Below, piece after piece: positions 50,594-58,470 of a stretch of DNA of 64,000 bases. A program made the position numbers and the translations under genes. The stretch is from positions 1 to 64,000 of the forward strand of contig JAHZFL010000013.1 in NCBI GenBank assembly GCA_019421345.1, given 5' to 3'. The DNA is from Roseburia sp. Lineage in GTDB: Bacteria; Bacillota; Clostridia; Lachnospirales; Lachnospiraceae. The notes beneath the pieces were generated by a model, which saw only the letters and a list, made by a program, of their open reading frames with translations, was not told where the DNA came from and ran no database searches. Position 1 is the first letter of the stretch. Every line of letters starts with the position of its first letter.

Positions 50594-52087
50594 ATGAGAG
50601 AGAAGTATGAAAGTCTTTCTGCGATTGTGCTAAAAGACCTTGCAAAGGCAAGAGGATTGAAAAATGTTTCCGCCATGAAGAAAAGCGATTTGATAGAGCT
50701 GATGCTGGCAGAGGATGCACGGCAGGCAAAGGAGAAAAAGGAGACGTCCGGCGAGAGAGTACGCGAGAGCGGAGGACGTGAGACGGCAAGAGAGAGCAGT
50801 TCGCGCGAGGGCGGCAGAGAAGGTTCTCCAAGGGAAAATGTACGCGAGGGCGGCAGAGAGGGTTCTCCAAGGGAAAATGCGCGCGAGGGCGGCAGAGAGG
50901 GTTCTCCAAGGGAAAATGCGCGTGAGGGCGCAGCTTTTGATGAGACATTGATGAATTTAGACAGCGGGATTACGGCAAACGGCATTTTGGAGGTCATGTC
51001 GGATGGCTACGGCTTTATCCGCTGCGAAAATTATATGCCGGGAGAAAACGATGTTTATGTTTCTCCGTCTCAGATCCGCAAGTTCAATCTCAAGACAGGC
51101 GATATTGTCAGCGGCAATACACGCGTCAAGACACAGCAGGAAAAGTTTTCCGCCCTTCTTTATGTGACCTCGGTCAATGGGTATCATCCGGGTGTGGCGC
51201 AGCGGAGAAAGAATTTTGAGGATTTGACGCCGATTTTTCCAAACCGTAGGATTCGTCTGGAATATCCGGGCAGCAGCGTGGCGATGCGCATTGTCGATCT
51301 TGTGTCCCCGATCGGTAAAGGACAGCGCGGCATGATCGTCTCGCAGCCAAAGGCGGGTAAGACGACGCTGCTTAAGGAGATCGCCAAGTCTGTGACGATG
51401 GGTGATCCGAAGATGCACTTGATCATTCTTCTGATCGATGAGCGCCCGGAGGAGGTTACCGATATTAAGGAGGCGATTGAGGGAGAGAGCGTGGAGGTGA
51501 TTTATTCCACCTTTGACGAGCTCCCAGAGCATCATAAGCGTGTTTCGGAGATGGTGATTGAGCGGGCAAAGCGTCTTGTGGAGCATGGCAAGGATGTGAT
51601 GATTCTGCTTGACAGCATTACGAGACTGGCGCGGGCGTACAATCTGACAGTTCCGCCAAGCGGACGTACCCTATCGGGCGGTCTTGATCCGGCGGCGCTC
51701 CATATGCCGAAGCGGTTTTTCGGAGCTGCCCGCAATATGCGTGAGGGGGGCAGCCTGACTGTGCTTGCGACGGCGCTCGTTGATACCGGAAGCAAGATGG
51801 ACGATGTGATTTTTGAGGAGTTTAAGGGAACCGGCAACATGGAGCTGGTGCTAGACCGTAAGCTCTCGGAAAAGCGCGTGTATCCGGCAATCGATATTGT
51901 AAAGTCTGGCACGAGAAGGGAAGATCTGCTTTTGACGGATGAGGAGCAGGAGGCGGTTGATATTATGAGAAAGGCGATCAACGGTATGCGTACGGATGAG
52001 GCAGTCGAAAATATTTTAAATATGTTCGCGCGCACGAGAACGAATCACGAGTATATCGGAATGGTCAAAAAGATGAAAATAATCTAA
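50594..52087 (+). CDS. rho: Transcription termination factor Rho with repetitive N-terminal insertion
   Basis: A 497-residue hexameric RNA helicase that ends transcripts. The N-terminal Rho-N domain (LSAIVLKDLAKARGLKNV, residues 8-40) is followed by a highly charged Arg/Glu/Gly/Ser segment (about 45-115) and then the cold-shock RNA-binding domain (GYGFIRC) and ATPase domain with QPKAGKTTLLKE (Walker A, about residue 250), LIILLIDERPEEV and SITRLARAYN. The insertion contains three tandem 13-residue repeats (EGGREGSPRENAR). Similar disordered insertions occur in Rho of Clostridia and Bacteroidetes. GGAG lies six bases before the ATG. It is divergent from malic enzyme. Confidence 0.95.
   Translation: MREKYESLSAIVLKDLAKARGLKNVSAMKKSDLIELMLAEDARQAKEKKETSGERVRESGGRETARESSSREGGREGSPRENVREGGREGSPRENAREGGREGSPRENAREGAAFDETLMNLDSGITANGILEVMSDGYGFIRCENYMPGENDVYVSPSQIRKFNLKTGDIVSGNTRVKTQQEKFSALLYVTSVNGYHPGVAQRRKNFEDLTPIFPNRRIRLEYPGSSVAMRIVDLVSPIGKGQRGMIVSQPKAGKTTLLKEIAKSVTMGDPKMHLIILLIDERPEEVTDIKEAIEGESVEVIYSTFDELPEHHKRVSEMVIERAKRLVEHGKDVMILLDSITRLARAYNLTVPPSGRTLSGGLDPAALHMPKRFFGAARNMREGGSLTVLATALVDTGSKMDDVIFEEFKGTGNMELVLDRKLSEKRVYPAIDIVKSGTRREDLLLTDEEQEAVDIMRKAINGMRTDEAVENILNMFARTRTNHEYIGMVKKMKII
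50807..50923 (+). repeat. Three tandem 39-bp repeats inside rho
   Basis: Units at 50807-50845, 50846-50884 and 50885-50923, almost identical in DNA (a few substitutions), each coding for EGGREGSPRENAR or the Val variant. Near-identity at synonymous positions indicates recent duplication and makes copy-number change by slippage likely. Confidence 0.93.
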
Positions 52088-52093
52088 AAGGAC

Positions 52094-52122
52094 TTGCTTT
52101 TTTGGAAAGTCTGTGCTATAGT
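52094..52122 (+). promoter_or_regulatory. Promoter of rpmE
   Basis: TTGCTT (52094-52099), 17-bp spacer, TATAGT (52117-52122). It gives a leader of about 120 bases before rpmE. Confidence 0.65.
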
Positions 52123-52248
52123 AAAAGCACTGTTTATTCGGGACTATCTCTTGCAGTAAGTATCATATGCGAATCGGGTATACGGGTACAAAGGGATTAG
52201 GAACAGGTGAGCTATTAATAACGATAAGATTTTAAAGAGGTGAAGATC

Positions 52249-52452
52249 ATGAGAGAAGGAATCCATCCAGATTACCATCAGGCAACTGTTACATGTAACT
52301 GTGGCAATACATTTGTGACAGGCTCTACGAAAGAAAATATCCACGTTGAGATCTGCTCCAAGTGCCATCCGTTCTATACAGGACAGCAGAAGGCTGCACA
52401 GGCTCGCGGACGTATTGACAAGTTCAATAAGAAATATGGTGTTCAGCAGTAA
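52249..52452 (+). CDS. rpmE: Ribosomal protein L31, zinc-binding type
   Basis: A 67-residue large-subunit ribosomal protein. It has the zinc ligands of the C+ form: C16 and C18 (VTCNCGN) and C36 and C39 (ICSKCHPF). IHPDY and YTGQQK are family hallmarks. The ATG at 52249 follows GAGGTG by six bases; an ATG at 52240 is less well placed. It has its own promoter and terminator. The neighbouring order rpmE-DUF1385-prmC-prfA is common in Firmicutes. Confidence 0.97.
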   Translation: MREGIHPDYHQATVTCNCGNTFVTGSTKENIHVEICSKCHPFYTGQQKAAQARGRIDKFNKKYGVQQ

Positions 52453-52471
52453 GCAAAGAACAGTTACAGAT

Positions 52472-52502
52472 AAGGTTGAGGTTGTTTAATCTCAACCTTT
52501 TT
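52472..52502 (+). terminator. rpmE terminator
   Basis: AAGGTTGAG (52472-52480) pairs with CTCAACCTT (52491-52499), then T residues. It lies just upstream of the DUF1385 gene, which may partly rely on read-through. Confidence 0.85.
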
Positions 52503-52535
52503 AAAATCAGAGGATTTTTTTTCGGTCAAAGATAT

Positions 52536-53528
52536 ATGAGATATTCAGGAATTGGCGGTCAGGCTGTCATGGAGGGCGTAATGATGAAAAATCAGGAGCA
52601 TTATGCCGTTGCCGTGCGTAAGCCTGACGGAGAGATTGTAGTGGAGGCTGCGGAATACAGCGGTCTTAGAATCAATAAGAAGATCAAAAATATACCGTTG
52701 CTGCGCGGTGTATTTAATTTTATAGAGGCTTTGACGCTGGGCATGAGAACATTGATGTTTTCGGCTTCTTTTTTTGAGGAGGAAGCAGAGAGCGGAGAGA
52801 AGGCTGCAAGCGGAGGAGAAAACGGCGCAGTGGAGCGTGGCGGCAAAAAGGAGAGGGGCAGTCAGACATCACAAGAGAAAAAGAGACGTGAGGACGTTGT
52901 GATCGGAGGAACCGTTGCATTTTCTGTTATTTTGGCGGTTGCTGTTTTTATGATACTGCCGTATATGCTCTCTACACTTTTTGCGCGTTTTGTTACATCG
53001 CAGATGCTCCTTGCAGTGATCGAGGGCGTGATCCGTCTTGCGGTGTTCGTCGGATATGTCGGCGCGATTTCCTTGATGCCGGACATCCGTCGTGTATATA
53101 TGTATCACGGTGCGGAGCATAAGTGTATTAATTGCATTGAGCGCGGTATGGAGCTTACGGTGGAGAATGTGAGAAGGAGCTCGAAGGAGCATAAGCGCTG
53201 CGGAACAAGCTTTCTTCTCATCGTGATGCTGGTCAGTATCGTGTTTTTTATGTTTCTTCGTGTGGATAACGGCGTTTTAAGGCTGGTTCTTCGCGTATTG
53301 CTGATTCCCTTCATCGCGGGTGTAGCCTATGAGTTTATCCGGCTTGCGGGACGCAGTGATAATGCGGTTGTTAATTTTTTGAGCAGACCGGGGATGTGGC
53401 TGCAGCGTTTAACGACGAGAGAGCCGGAGGATGCGATGATCGAGGTTGGCATTGCATCTGTTGAGGCAGTATTTGACTGGCGCTCGTATATCAAAGAAAT
53501 TCGCAGGGAAGGGCATGAGACGGTATGA
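52536..53528 (+). CDS. DUF1385-family membrane protein
   Basis: A 330-residue membrane protein of the DUF1385 family, YqhQ-like. It opens with YSGIGGQAVMEGVMMKN and has IKNIPLLRGVFNFIEAL before the membrane part; four or five transmembrane segments follow a charged Glu/Lys/Gly linker of about 40 residues (EEEAESGEKAAS). The conserved MYHGAEHKCINCIE and HKRCGTSFLLIVM motifs hold His/Cys residues. ATG 52536 gives the family start but has only a weak ribosome site. It overlaps prmC by four bases. Function is unknown; the position beside release-factor genes is conserved. Confidence 0.9.
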   Translation: MRYSGIGGQAVMEGVMMKNQEHYAVAVRKPDGEIVVEAAEYSGLRINKKIKNIPLLRGVFNFIEALTLGMRTLMFSASFFEEEAESGEKAASGGENGAVERGGKKERGSQTSQEKKRREDVVIGGTVAFSVILAVAVFMILPYMLSTLFARFVTSQMLLAVIEGVIRLAVFVGYVGAISLMPDIRRVYMYHGAEHKCINCIERGMELTVENVRRSSKEHKRCGTSFLLIVMLVSIVFFMFLRVDNGVLRLVLRVLLIPFIAGVAYEFIRLAGRSDNAVVNFLSRPGMWLQRLTTREPEDAMIEVGIASVEAVFDWRSYIKEIRREGHETV

Positions 53529-54352
53529 CATATCGGGAAGCATTTAGGCACGGAGAGAGCCTTCTTTTAGGGCAGGGGATCGAAGATGCAAAAACGGACG
53601 CATGGCTGCTTCTTTCTATGGCATGCAAAATTGAGAGGAGCTTTTATTATCTGCATATGGAGGAGGAACTGCCGGAGGATCAGCTAAAGGGATACGAGAT
53701 CGCGCTCAAAAAGCGGGCAGAGCATGTTCCGCTTCAATATATCACGGGCGAGACGGAGTTTATGGGACTTCGGTTTAAGGTCAATTCGAGTGTACTCATT
53801 CCAAGACAGGATACGGAGACGCTGGTGGAGGAGGCGCTCAAGGCGGTGAAGCCGGGAATGCGCGTGCTTGATCTGTGTACCGGATCGGGCTGTATTATTA
53901 TCAGTATTTTACACAATGTTGCGCAGGTAGACGGCTGTGCCGTAGATATTTCCAAGCAGGCGCTTAACGTGGCAAGAGAGAATGCAAAGAGAAACGAGGT
54001 GCATGCGGTATTTGAGCAGAGCGATCTGTTTGAGCGTGTGACAGGCACCTATGACGTGATCGTGTCAAATCCGCCGTATATTCCGTCTGCGGATATTTTA
54101 AATCTGATGCCGGAGGTACGGCTGTTCGAGCCGCCGGAGGCGCTCGACGGAAAAGAAGACGGGCTTTATTTTTACCGGAGGATCGCAGAGGAAGCAAAGG
54201 AATATCTGAATGCGGACGGAAGGATTTTTTTAGAGATTGGTTATGATCAGGGGAGCGCTGTTTCGGAATTGCTTATACAAGCTGGGTTTCAGGGCGTTTG
54301 TGTCATGAAAGACCTTGCGGGCAATGACAGGGTTGTGTGCGGAATGCTCTAA
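53525..54352 (+). CDS. prmC: Peptide chain release factor N5-glutamine methyltransferase
   Basis: Methylates the Gln of the GGQ motif in release factors. The 275-residue enzyme has an N-terminal helical domain (YREAFRHGESLLLGQGIEDA), the linker QYITGETEFMGLRF and PRQDTETLVEE, the SAM-binding VLDLCTGSGCIIIS (about 115-128) and the signature SNPPYIP (about residue 181). It is 40 bp upstream of prfA, its substrate gene. Its start overlaps the DUF1385 stop. Confidence 0.96.
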   Translation: MTYREAFRHGESLLLGQGIEDAKTDAWLLLSMACKIERSFYYLHMEEELPEDQLKGYEIALKKRAEHVPLQYITGETEFMGLRFKVNSSVLIPRQDTETLVEEALKAVKPGMRVLDLCTGSGCIIISILHNVAQVDGCAVDISKQALNVARENAKRNEVHAVFEQSDLFERVTGTYDVIVSNPPYIPSADILNLMPEVRLFEPPEALDGKEDGLYFYRRIAEEAKEYLNADGRIFLEIGYDQGSAVSELLIQAGFQGVCVMKDLAGNDRVVCGML

Positions 54353-54392
54353 GACCGCAGCCGATCAATGACAGGGAAGGGGAGGATGCGTT

Positions 54393-55469
54393 ATGTTTGA
54401 TAAACTGGAAGATCTGATTATTCGTTTTGAGGAATTGATGAGTGAGCTGAGCGAACCGGATGTGGCAAATAATCCGGAGCGTTTTCGCAGGCTGATGAAG
54501 GAGCAGAGTGATTTAAGTCCGATTGTTGAGACTTACAAGGAGTATAAGCAGTGTAAGCAAAATATTGAGGATTCTCTTGCAATGCTTGAGGAGGAGTCTG
54601 ATGAGGAGCTGCGGGAGCTTGCCAAGGAGGAGTTAAACGAGGCAAAGAACCGCATCGAGGAGCTTGAGAAGGAGCTTAAAATTCTGCTCCTTCCCAAAGA
54701 CCCGAACGATGATAAGAATGTTATCGTGGAGATTCGTGCGGGTGCAGGCGGTGATGAGGCGGCACTTTTTGCTGCAGAGATTTACCGTATGTATCAGCAT
54801 TACGCAGAGAGCAAAAACTGGAAAACCGAGCTGATGGAGGTCGACGAGACAGGTATCGGCGGCATGAAAAGCGTATCGTTTATGATCAACGGATCAGGCG
54901 CATATTCTGTGATGAAATATGAGTCGGGCGTGCATCGTGTGCAGCGTGTGCCGGAGACGGAGTCCGGAGGACGCATCCATACCTCAACGATCAGCGTAGC
55001 GGTAATGCCGGAGGCCGAGGAGGTAGAGGTTGAAATCGACGAGAAGGATATTCGTATTGATGTGATGCGTGCGTCAGGAAACGGCGGTCAGTGCGTCAAC
55101 ACGACGGATTCTGCGGTGCGCCTGACGCATTATCCGACCGGTATTGTCGTATACAGCCAGACGGAGAAATCGCAGTTGCAGAATAAGGCAAAGGCGTTTG
55201 CGCTGCTTCGCGCAAAGCTTTATGATATGGAGTGTCAGAAGGCACATGACGCGGAGGCAGAGGCGAGAAGAAGTCAGATCGGTACCGGAGACCGCTCGGA
55301 AAAAATCCGTACCTATAATTTCCCGCAGGGACGCGTAACGGATCACAGGATCAATCTGACGCTTTATAAGCTGGATAAGATCATGAACGGTGATATTCAG
55401 GAGATTGTCGATGCATGTATTGCGGCGGACCAGGCAAAGAAGCTGAGCAACATGGAAAATGAAGGATAA
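54393..55469 (+). CDS. prfA: Peptide chain release factor 1
   Basis: A 358-residue class I release factor for UAA and UAG. The GGQ motif lies in RASGNGGQCVNTT (about residue 231) and the anticodon-like region includes VEIRAGAGGDEAALFAAEIYRMY (in part: GAGGDEAALF). The C terminus ends RINLTLYKLDKIMNGDIQEIVDAC. GGGGAGG precedes the ATG. Its last 42 bases plus the stop are part of a 45-bp sequence that is repeated 954 bp downstream at 56382, beyond a toxin-antitoxin pair. Confidence 0.97.
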   Translation: MFDKLEDLIIRFEELMSELSEPDVANNPERFRRLMKEQSDLSPIVETYKEYKQCKQNIEDSLAMLEEESDEELRELAKEELNEAKNRIEELEKELKILLLPKDPNDDKNVIVEIRAGAGGDEAALFAAEIYRMYQHYAESKNWKTELMEVDETGIGGMKSVSFMINGSGAYSVMKYESGVHRVQRVPETESGGRIHTSTISVAVMPEAEEVEVEIDEKDIRIDVMRASGNGGQCVNTTDSAVRLTHYPTGIVVYSQTEKSQLQNKAKAFALLRAKLYDMECQKAHDAEAEARRSQIGTGDRSEKIRTYNFPQGRVTDHRINLTLYKLDKIMNGDIQEIVDACIAADQAKKLSNMENEG

Positions 55470-55472
55470 AAG
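55428..55472 (+). repeat. 45-bp direct repeat, copy 1 (prfA 3' end)
   Basis: Begins GACCAGGCAAAGAAGCTGAG, ends with the prfA stop codon and AAAG. It is identical over 45 bp to 56382-56426, and after one mismatch five more bases agree. The repeats bound a 909-bp stretch holding a toxin-antitoxin pair. Confidence 0.95.
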
Positions 55473-55535
55473 TCTTGATTTTACTGGTTTTCTTAAGAAA
55501 AATAAAAGATTGGGATATGATGATGAATATAGGTG

Positions 55536-55565
55536 TTGAAAAAAGAATATAATTATGACATAATT
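55536..55565 (+). promoter_or_regulatory. Promoter and operator palindrome of the toxin-antitoxin pair
   Basis: TTGAAA (55536-55541), 17-bp spacer, CATAAT (55559-55564). The -10 box is overlapped by the perfect palindrome AATTAT-GAC-ATAATT (55551-55565), the expected site for autorepression by a Phd/YefM-type antitoxin. Confidence 0.65.
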
Positions 55566-55590
55566 AACCCATAGTTAGGAGGTGTTACTT

Positions 55591-55851
55591 ATGCCACAGA
55601 TTATTCCAATTAAGGATTTAAAAAATACATCAGAGATTTCTGATATGTGTCACAAAGCAGAGGAGCCTATCTACATTACTAAAAATGGTTATGGCGATAT
55701 GGTCATTATGAGTATGGAAATTTATGAGTCTACCATGAAAAAACTCACGATGTATAGAGATATTGAAATTTCTGAAAAGCAGATTGAGGCAGGTCAGGTA
55801 AGAGACGCCAGAACAGCACTCAGCGAAATGAGGGCAAAGTATGGATTATAA
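55591..55851 (+). CDS. Phd/YefM-family antitoxin
   Basis: An 86-residue antitoxin. The N-terminal MPQIIPIKDLKNTSEISDM matches the DNA-binding and dimerisation part of Phd/YefM proteins, and EEPIYITKNGYGDMVIMSMEIYE (in part: PIYITKNGYGDMV) is the family core strand; the C-terminal tail that would wrap the toxin is helical and charged. TTAGGAGGTG precedes the ATG at 55591. It overlaps the toxin gene by 11 bases, standard for a type II pair. It lies on the small islet that follows prfA. Confidence 0.9.
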   Translation: MPQIIPIKDLKNTSEISDMCHKAEEPIYITKNGYGDMVIMSMEIYESTMKKLTMYRDIEISEKQIEAGQVRDARTALSEMRAKYGL

Positions 55852-56152
55852 ATTAGTTATATCAGAATATGCAAATGAATTGCTTAATAGTCTGATATAT
55901 TATCTGGTCTATCGTTTAAAAAACGAGCAAGCTGCAAAACATTTATTAGATGGTATTGATAGTATATATGACAGACTAGTAATTAATCCTTTTCAATTCC
56001 CTGTTAGTAGAGATCGTTGTCTGGCGAATAGGGGTTATCATGAAGCAGTTGTTCCACAGATGGACTATGTCGTCATTTTTGATGTGAGAGAAGCAGTTGT
56101 AAATGTGGTTGGTGTTTTTCATCAATTGGAAAATTATCAGAGTAGGTTATAA
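55841..56152 (+). CDS. RelE/ParE-family toxin
   Basis: A 103-residue toxin-like protein starting inside the antitoxin gene. MDYKLVISEYANELLNSLIYYL fits the N-terminal helices of ParE/RelE proteins (given in part: YKLVISEYANELL), followed by HLLDGIDSIYDRLVINPFQFP, RDRCLANRGYHEAVV and the C-terminal strand YVVIFDVREAVVNVVGVFH. RelE members cut mRNA on the ribosome and ParE members poison gyrase; the sequence does not decide which. More AT-rich than surrounding housekeeping genes. The pair is probably a mobile or formerly mobile module. Confidence 0.87.
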   Translation: MDYKLVISEYANELLNSLIYYLVYRLKNEQAAKHLLDGIDSIYDRLVINPFQFPVSRDRCLANRGYHEAVVPQMDYVVIFDVREAVVNVVGVFHQLENYQSRL

Positions 56153-56381
56153 TGGGACAATGTAAGATTATCGAAAAATACAGGCTGCTTTTTATAATGT
56201 GAGGTTCTGTTGGATAAATGCTATGGAACTGTCAGATTTTGTATTGATAGCATTGGCTGGGTGGTAATGGATGCTTTTGTTTCGTGCCTGCTTTGGCAGA
56301 GGTATATGCTCTGAGCCTGTTTGTGGAATAGAGGCAACTGTTACGAGCCTATAAACCTGGAGGTCTTTGTTCTGCACATCC

Positions 56382-56426
56382 GACCAGGCAAAGAAGCTGA
56401 GCAACATGGAAAATGAAGGATAAAAG
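56382..56426 (+). repeat. 45-bp direct repeat, copy 2 (duplicated prfA 3' end)
   Basis: Identical over 45 bp to the prfA 3' end at 55428, including the stop codon, but without the rest of the gene. Upstream of it (56153-56381) no gene is seen. Confidence 0.95.
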
Positions 56427-56518
56427 ACTTGAAGATGTGTTTTTTCAGAAGCCGGGTGTGATAAAAACAATAAAAATATGATAAAGACGGGTTTGGACAT
56501 GTGTCCTCACTCGTCTTT

Positions 56519-56548
56519 TGTTAATATAAGAGTGTCTCGCGGCGCGTG
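56519..56548 (+). repeat. Dispersed repeat family B
   Basis: TGTTAATATAAGAGTGTC then TCGCGGCGCGTGG. A variant of the family seen at 31163 and 46928. Confidence 0.65.
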
Positions 56549-56777
56549 GCACTCGTTGTTTTTGGAGTGGGCTTGGATGCACGGTTATCCCCTTTTGAGG
56601 GTGACGTATGTATTTCTCCTGCTGAAAATTATGATATATGTGGCGCAATGGATATTCCAACTATGAAAATAGGAGTATGCTTGTAAGAATCAGCAAAAAA
56701 AAGAATTTTACGGAAGTGATAATAGGATATGTTTATTTGAAATTGTTGGAATGAAAATCTGGTGATATAAAAAAGAA

Positions 56778-56806
56778 TTGTGGAATCTAGATAATTATGT
56801 TACAAT
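56778..56806 (+). promoter_or_regulatory. Promoter of the decayed antitoxin gene
   Basis: TTGTGG (56778-56783), 17-bp spacer, TACAAT (56801-56806), 30 bp before the pseudogene ATG. The promoter survives although the gene is dead. Confidence 0.55.
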
Positions 56807-56835
56807 CGCGTACAAAGAAAGAGGGGGTGTGTTTT

Positions 56836-56979
56836 ATGCAACAGATTAGACCGATCAAAGATTTGTGAAATATAAATGCTAGATCAGATGTATGCCATGC
56901 GGTAATAGAGGATGCCATTTTGTGTTTGGATGAAACGCCTTATCGTGGTTCTGTCAGAAGGGCAGGAGCGTTTGCTTAG
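56836..56979 (+). pseudogene. Decayed Phd/YefM-type antitoxin gene
   Basis: ATG at 56836 behind GAGGGGG reads MQQIRPIKDL, then a TGA, then NINARSDVCHAVIEDAI before similarity fades and a TAG ends the frame at 56979. This lines up with the intact antitoxin at 55591 (MPQIIPIKDLKN, then SDMCHKAEEPI). A nonsense codon at position 11 and loss of the C-terminal half show a second, broken copy of the same kind of module 410 bp beyond the islet. No toxin remnant is recognisable after it. Confidence 0.75.
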
Positions 56980-57095
56980 TTACAGGAAGTAATGGGCTGT
57001 GTTTTTACCGTATAGAGGTCATTGCGTGGGATTTGGCACATCGCTAAAAAAAGAGACGATCTGTATGAGGAGCGGAAGTGAAAGGGGATAAAAAA

Positions 57096-58103
57096 ATGGC
57101 AAATGTTGCAAATGTTTATACGGCGTCCGGAACGCGTTATGATGAGATGAGATACCATCGGGTTGGAAGAAGCGGTTTAAAATTTCCGGCGGTTTCGCTG
57201 GGGCTGTGGCAGAATTTTGGGAGCAGGGACAGCTATGAAAACAGCAGGGAGATGTGCAGGACGGCGTTTGATCTGGGGATTACGCAGTTTGACCTTGCCA
57301 ATAACTACGGACCGGTCTATGGAAGTGCGGAGGAAACATTTGGAAAAATCATGGAGGCGGATTTTCGTCCGTATCGGGACGAGTTGGTGATCACATCAAA
57401 AGCCGGATACGATATGTGGGACGGACCGTATGGAAACTGGGGCAGCAGGAAATATCTGATGGCAAGTCTTGACCAGAGCCTAAAGCGCATGAAGTTGGAC
57501 TATGTCGATATTTTTTATCATCACAGAATGGACCCGGAGACGCCGCTGGAGGAGACAATGCAGGCGCTTGCAGATATTGTGCGAAGCGGAAAAGCACTGT
57601 ATGCAGGCGTTTCCAATTATGATCTGGAATATACAAAGAGAGCGGCAGAGCTTTTAAAGGAGTTGCACTGTCCGTTTATCGTAAACCAGAGAAGATACTC
57701 GATATTCGACCGCACGATTGAGGAGGACGGCGTCAAGAAGTACTGTAAGGAAGCGGGAATCGGAATTATTGCGTTTAGTCCGCTGGCGCAGGGAATTTTG
57801 TCAGACAAATATCTGCATGGAATTCCACAGGAGAGCCGAATCGGAAAGGGATCGCGGTATCTGAATCAAACGGCGCTCACAGAGGAGAAGATGAAAAAGG
57901 TGGAGGCGCTCAATGAGCTGGCGCAGCAGCGTGGCCAGACGCTGGCGCAGATGGCATTAGCGTGGGTGCTGAAAGATGATGAGGTCTGCTCGGTGTTGAT
58001 CGGAGCGTCAACACCGGAGCAGATTCGTGAGAATGCTGCGATTGTCGGCGCTCCTGCTTTTTCCGAGGAGGAGCTTTGTAATATTGAGAGGATTTCCCGG
58101 TAA
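57096..58103 (+). CDS. Aldo/keto reductase (YghZ/GpcR-like)
   Basis: A 335-residue NADPH-dependent aldo/keto reductase. The catalytic tetrad is seen as Asp in FDLANNYG, Tyr in NNYGPVYG, Lys in VITSKAGYD and His in YHHRMDPE. GRSGLKFPAVSLGLWQNFG and IAFSPLAQGILSDKYL are typical of the YghZ group (L-glyceraldehyde 3-phosphate reductase), which also detoxifies methylglyoxal. ATG 57096 follows AAGGGG; an ATG at 57078 is possible. It lies just after the region with mobile-element traces but has normal codon use. Confidence 0.9.
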   Translation: MANVANVYTASGTRYDEMRYHRVGRSGLKFPAVSLGLWQNFGSRDSYENSREMCRTAFDLGITQFDLANNYGPVYGSAEETFGKIMEADFRPYRDELVITSKAGYDMWDGPYGNWGSRKYLMASLDQSLKRMKLDYVDIFYHHRMDPETPLEETMQALADIVRSGKALYAGVSNYDLEYTKRAAELLKELHCPFIVNQRRYSIFDRTIEEDGVKKYCKEAGIGIIAFSPLAQGILSDKYLHGIPQESRIGKGSRYLNQTALTEEKMKKVEALNELAQQRGQTLAQMALAWVLKDDEVCSVLIGASTPEQIRENAAIVGAPAFSEEELCNIERISR

Positions 58104-58212
58104 GCTATTTCAGGCAGAAGAAGTACCTTATCAAAAGATGGGGAATTGAATCATGGGGAAGCAGTTGAATGCTGTCACGAAAGAACTGATCAATAAAGCC
58201 CTTCAAGCGAAA

Positions 58213-58255
58213 AAAGATACTGTGTTACCGATAAAAAGGGAACACAGTATCTTTT
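58213..58255 (+). terminator. Terminator after the aldo/keto reductase
   Basis: AAAAGATACTGTGTT (58213-58227) pairs perfectly with AACACAGTATCTTTT (58241-58255). Confidence 0.85.
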
Positions 58256-58321
58256 GCGTGTGTCTGATATTGTACAGCATGGATCATTGCACATAAGGGC
58301 AGTCAGGACCAAGCTGTTCAT

Positions 58322-58408
58322 TTAAGAGATTTTGTAAAATTCAGCGCTCAAATCAGAACCTTTTGCGAGACAGTCCATGATTTGCTCCGCTTGAGCATGG
58401 CTGCTCAT
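58322..58408 (-). pseudogene. Short protein-like remnant
   Basis: A 28-codon frame reads SSHAQAEQIMDCLAKGSDLS then AEFYKIS and a stop. The bases just upstream read KISAKKLRTHINVK in the next frame, as though one frameshift split a single protein end. The composition looks protein-like, but no start with a ribosome site and no family can be named. The rest of the 58.1-58.5 kb gap shows only the terminator above. Confidence 0.3.
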
Positions 58409-58470
58409 TTCACATTTATATGTGTCCGTAATTTTTTCGCAGAGATTTTTAAAACGTCACTCCTGACATC

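Noticed and set aside
58153..58296. 47-codon plus-strand frame after the aldo/keto reductase
   Set aside because: It contains the terminator hairpin, has only a weak ribosome site and no recognisable family; could be a fragment but not supported.
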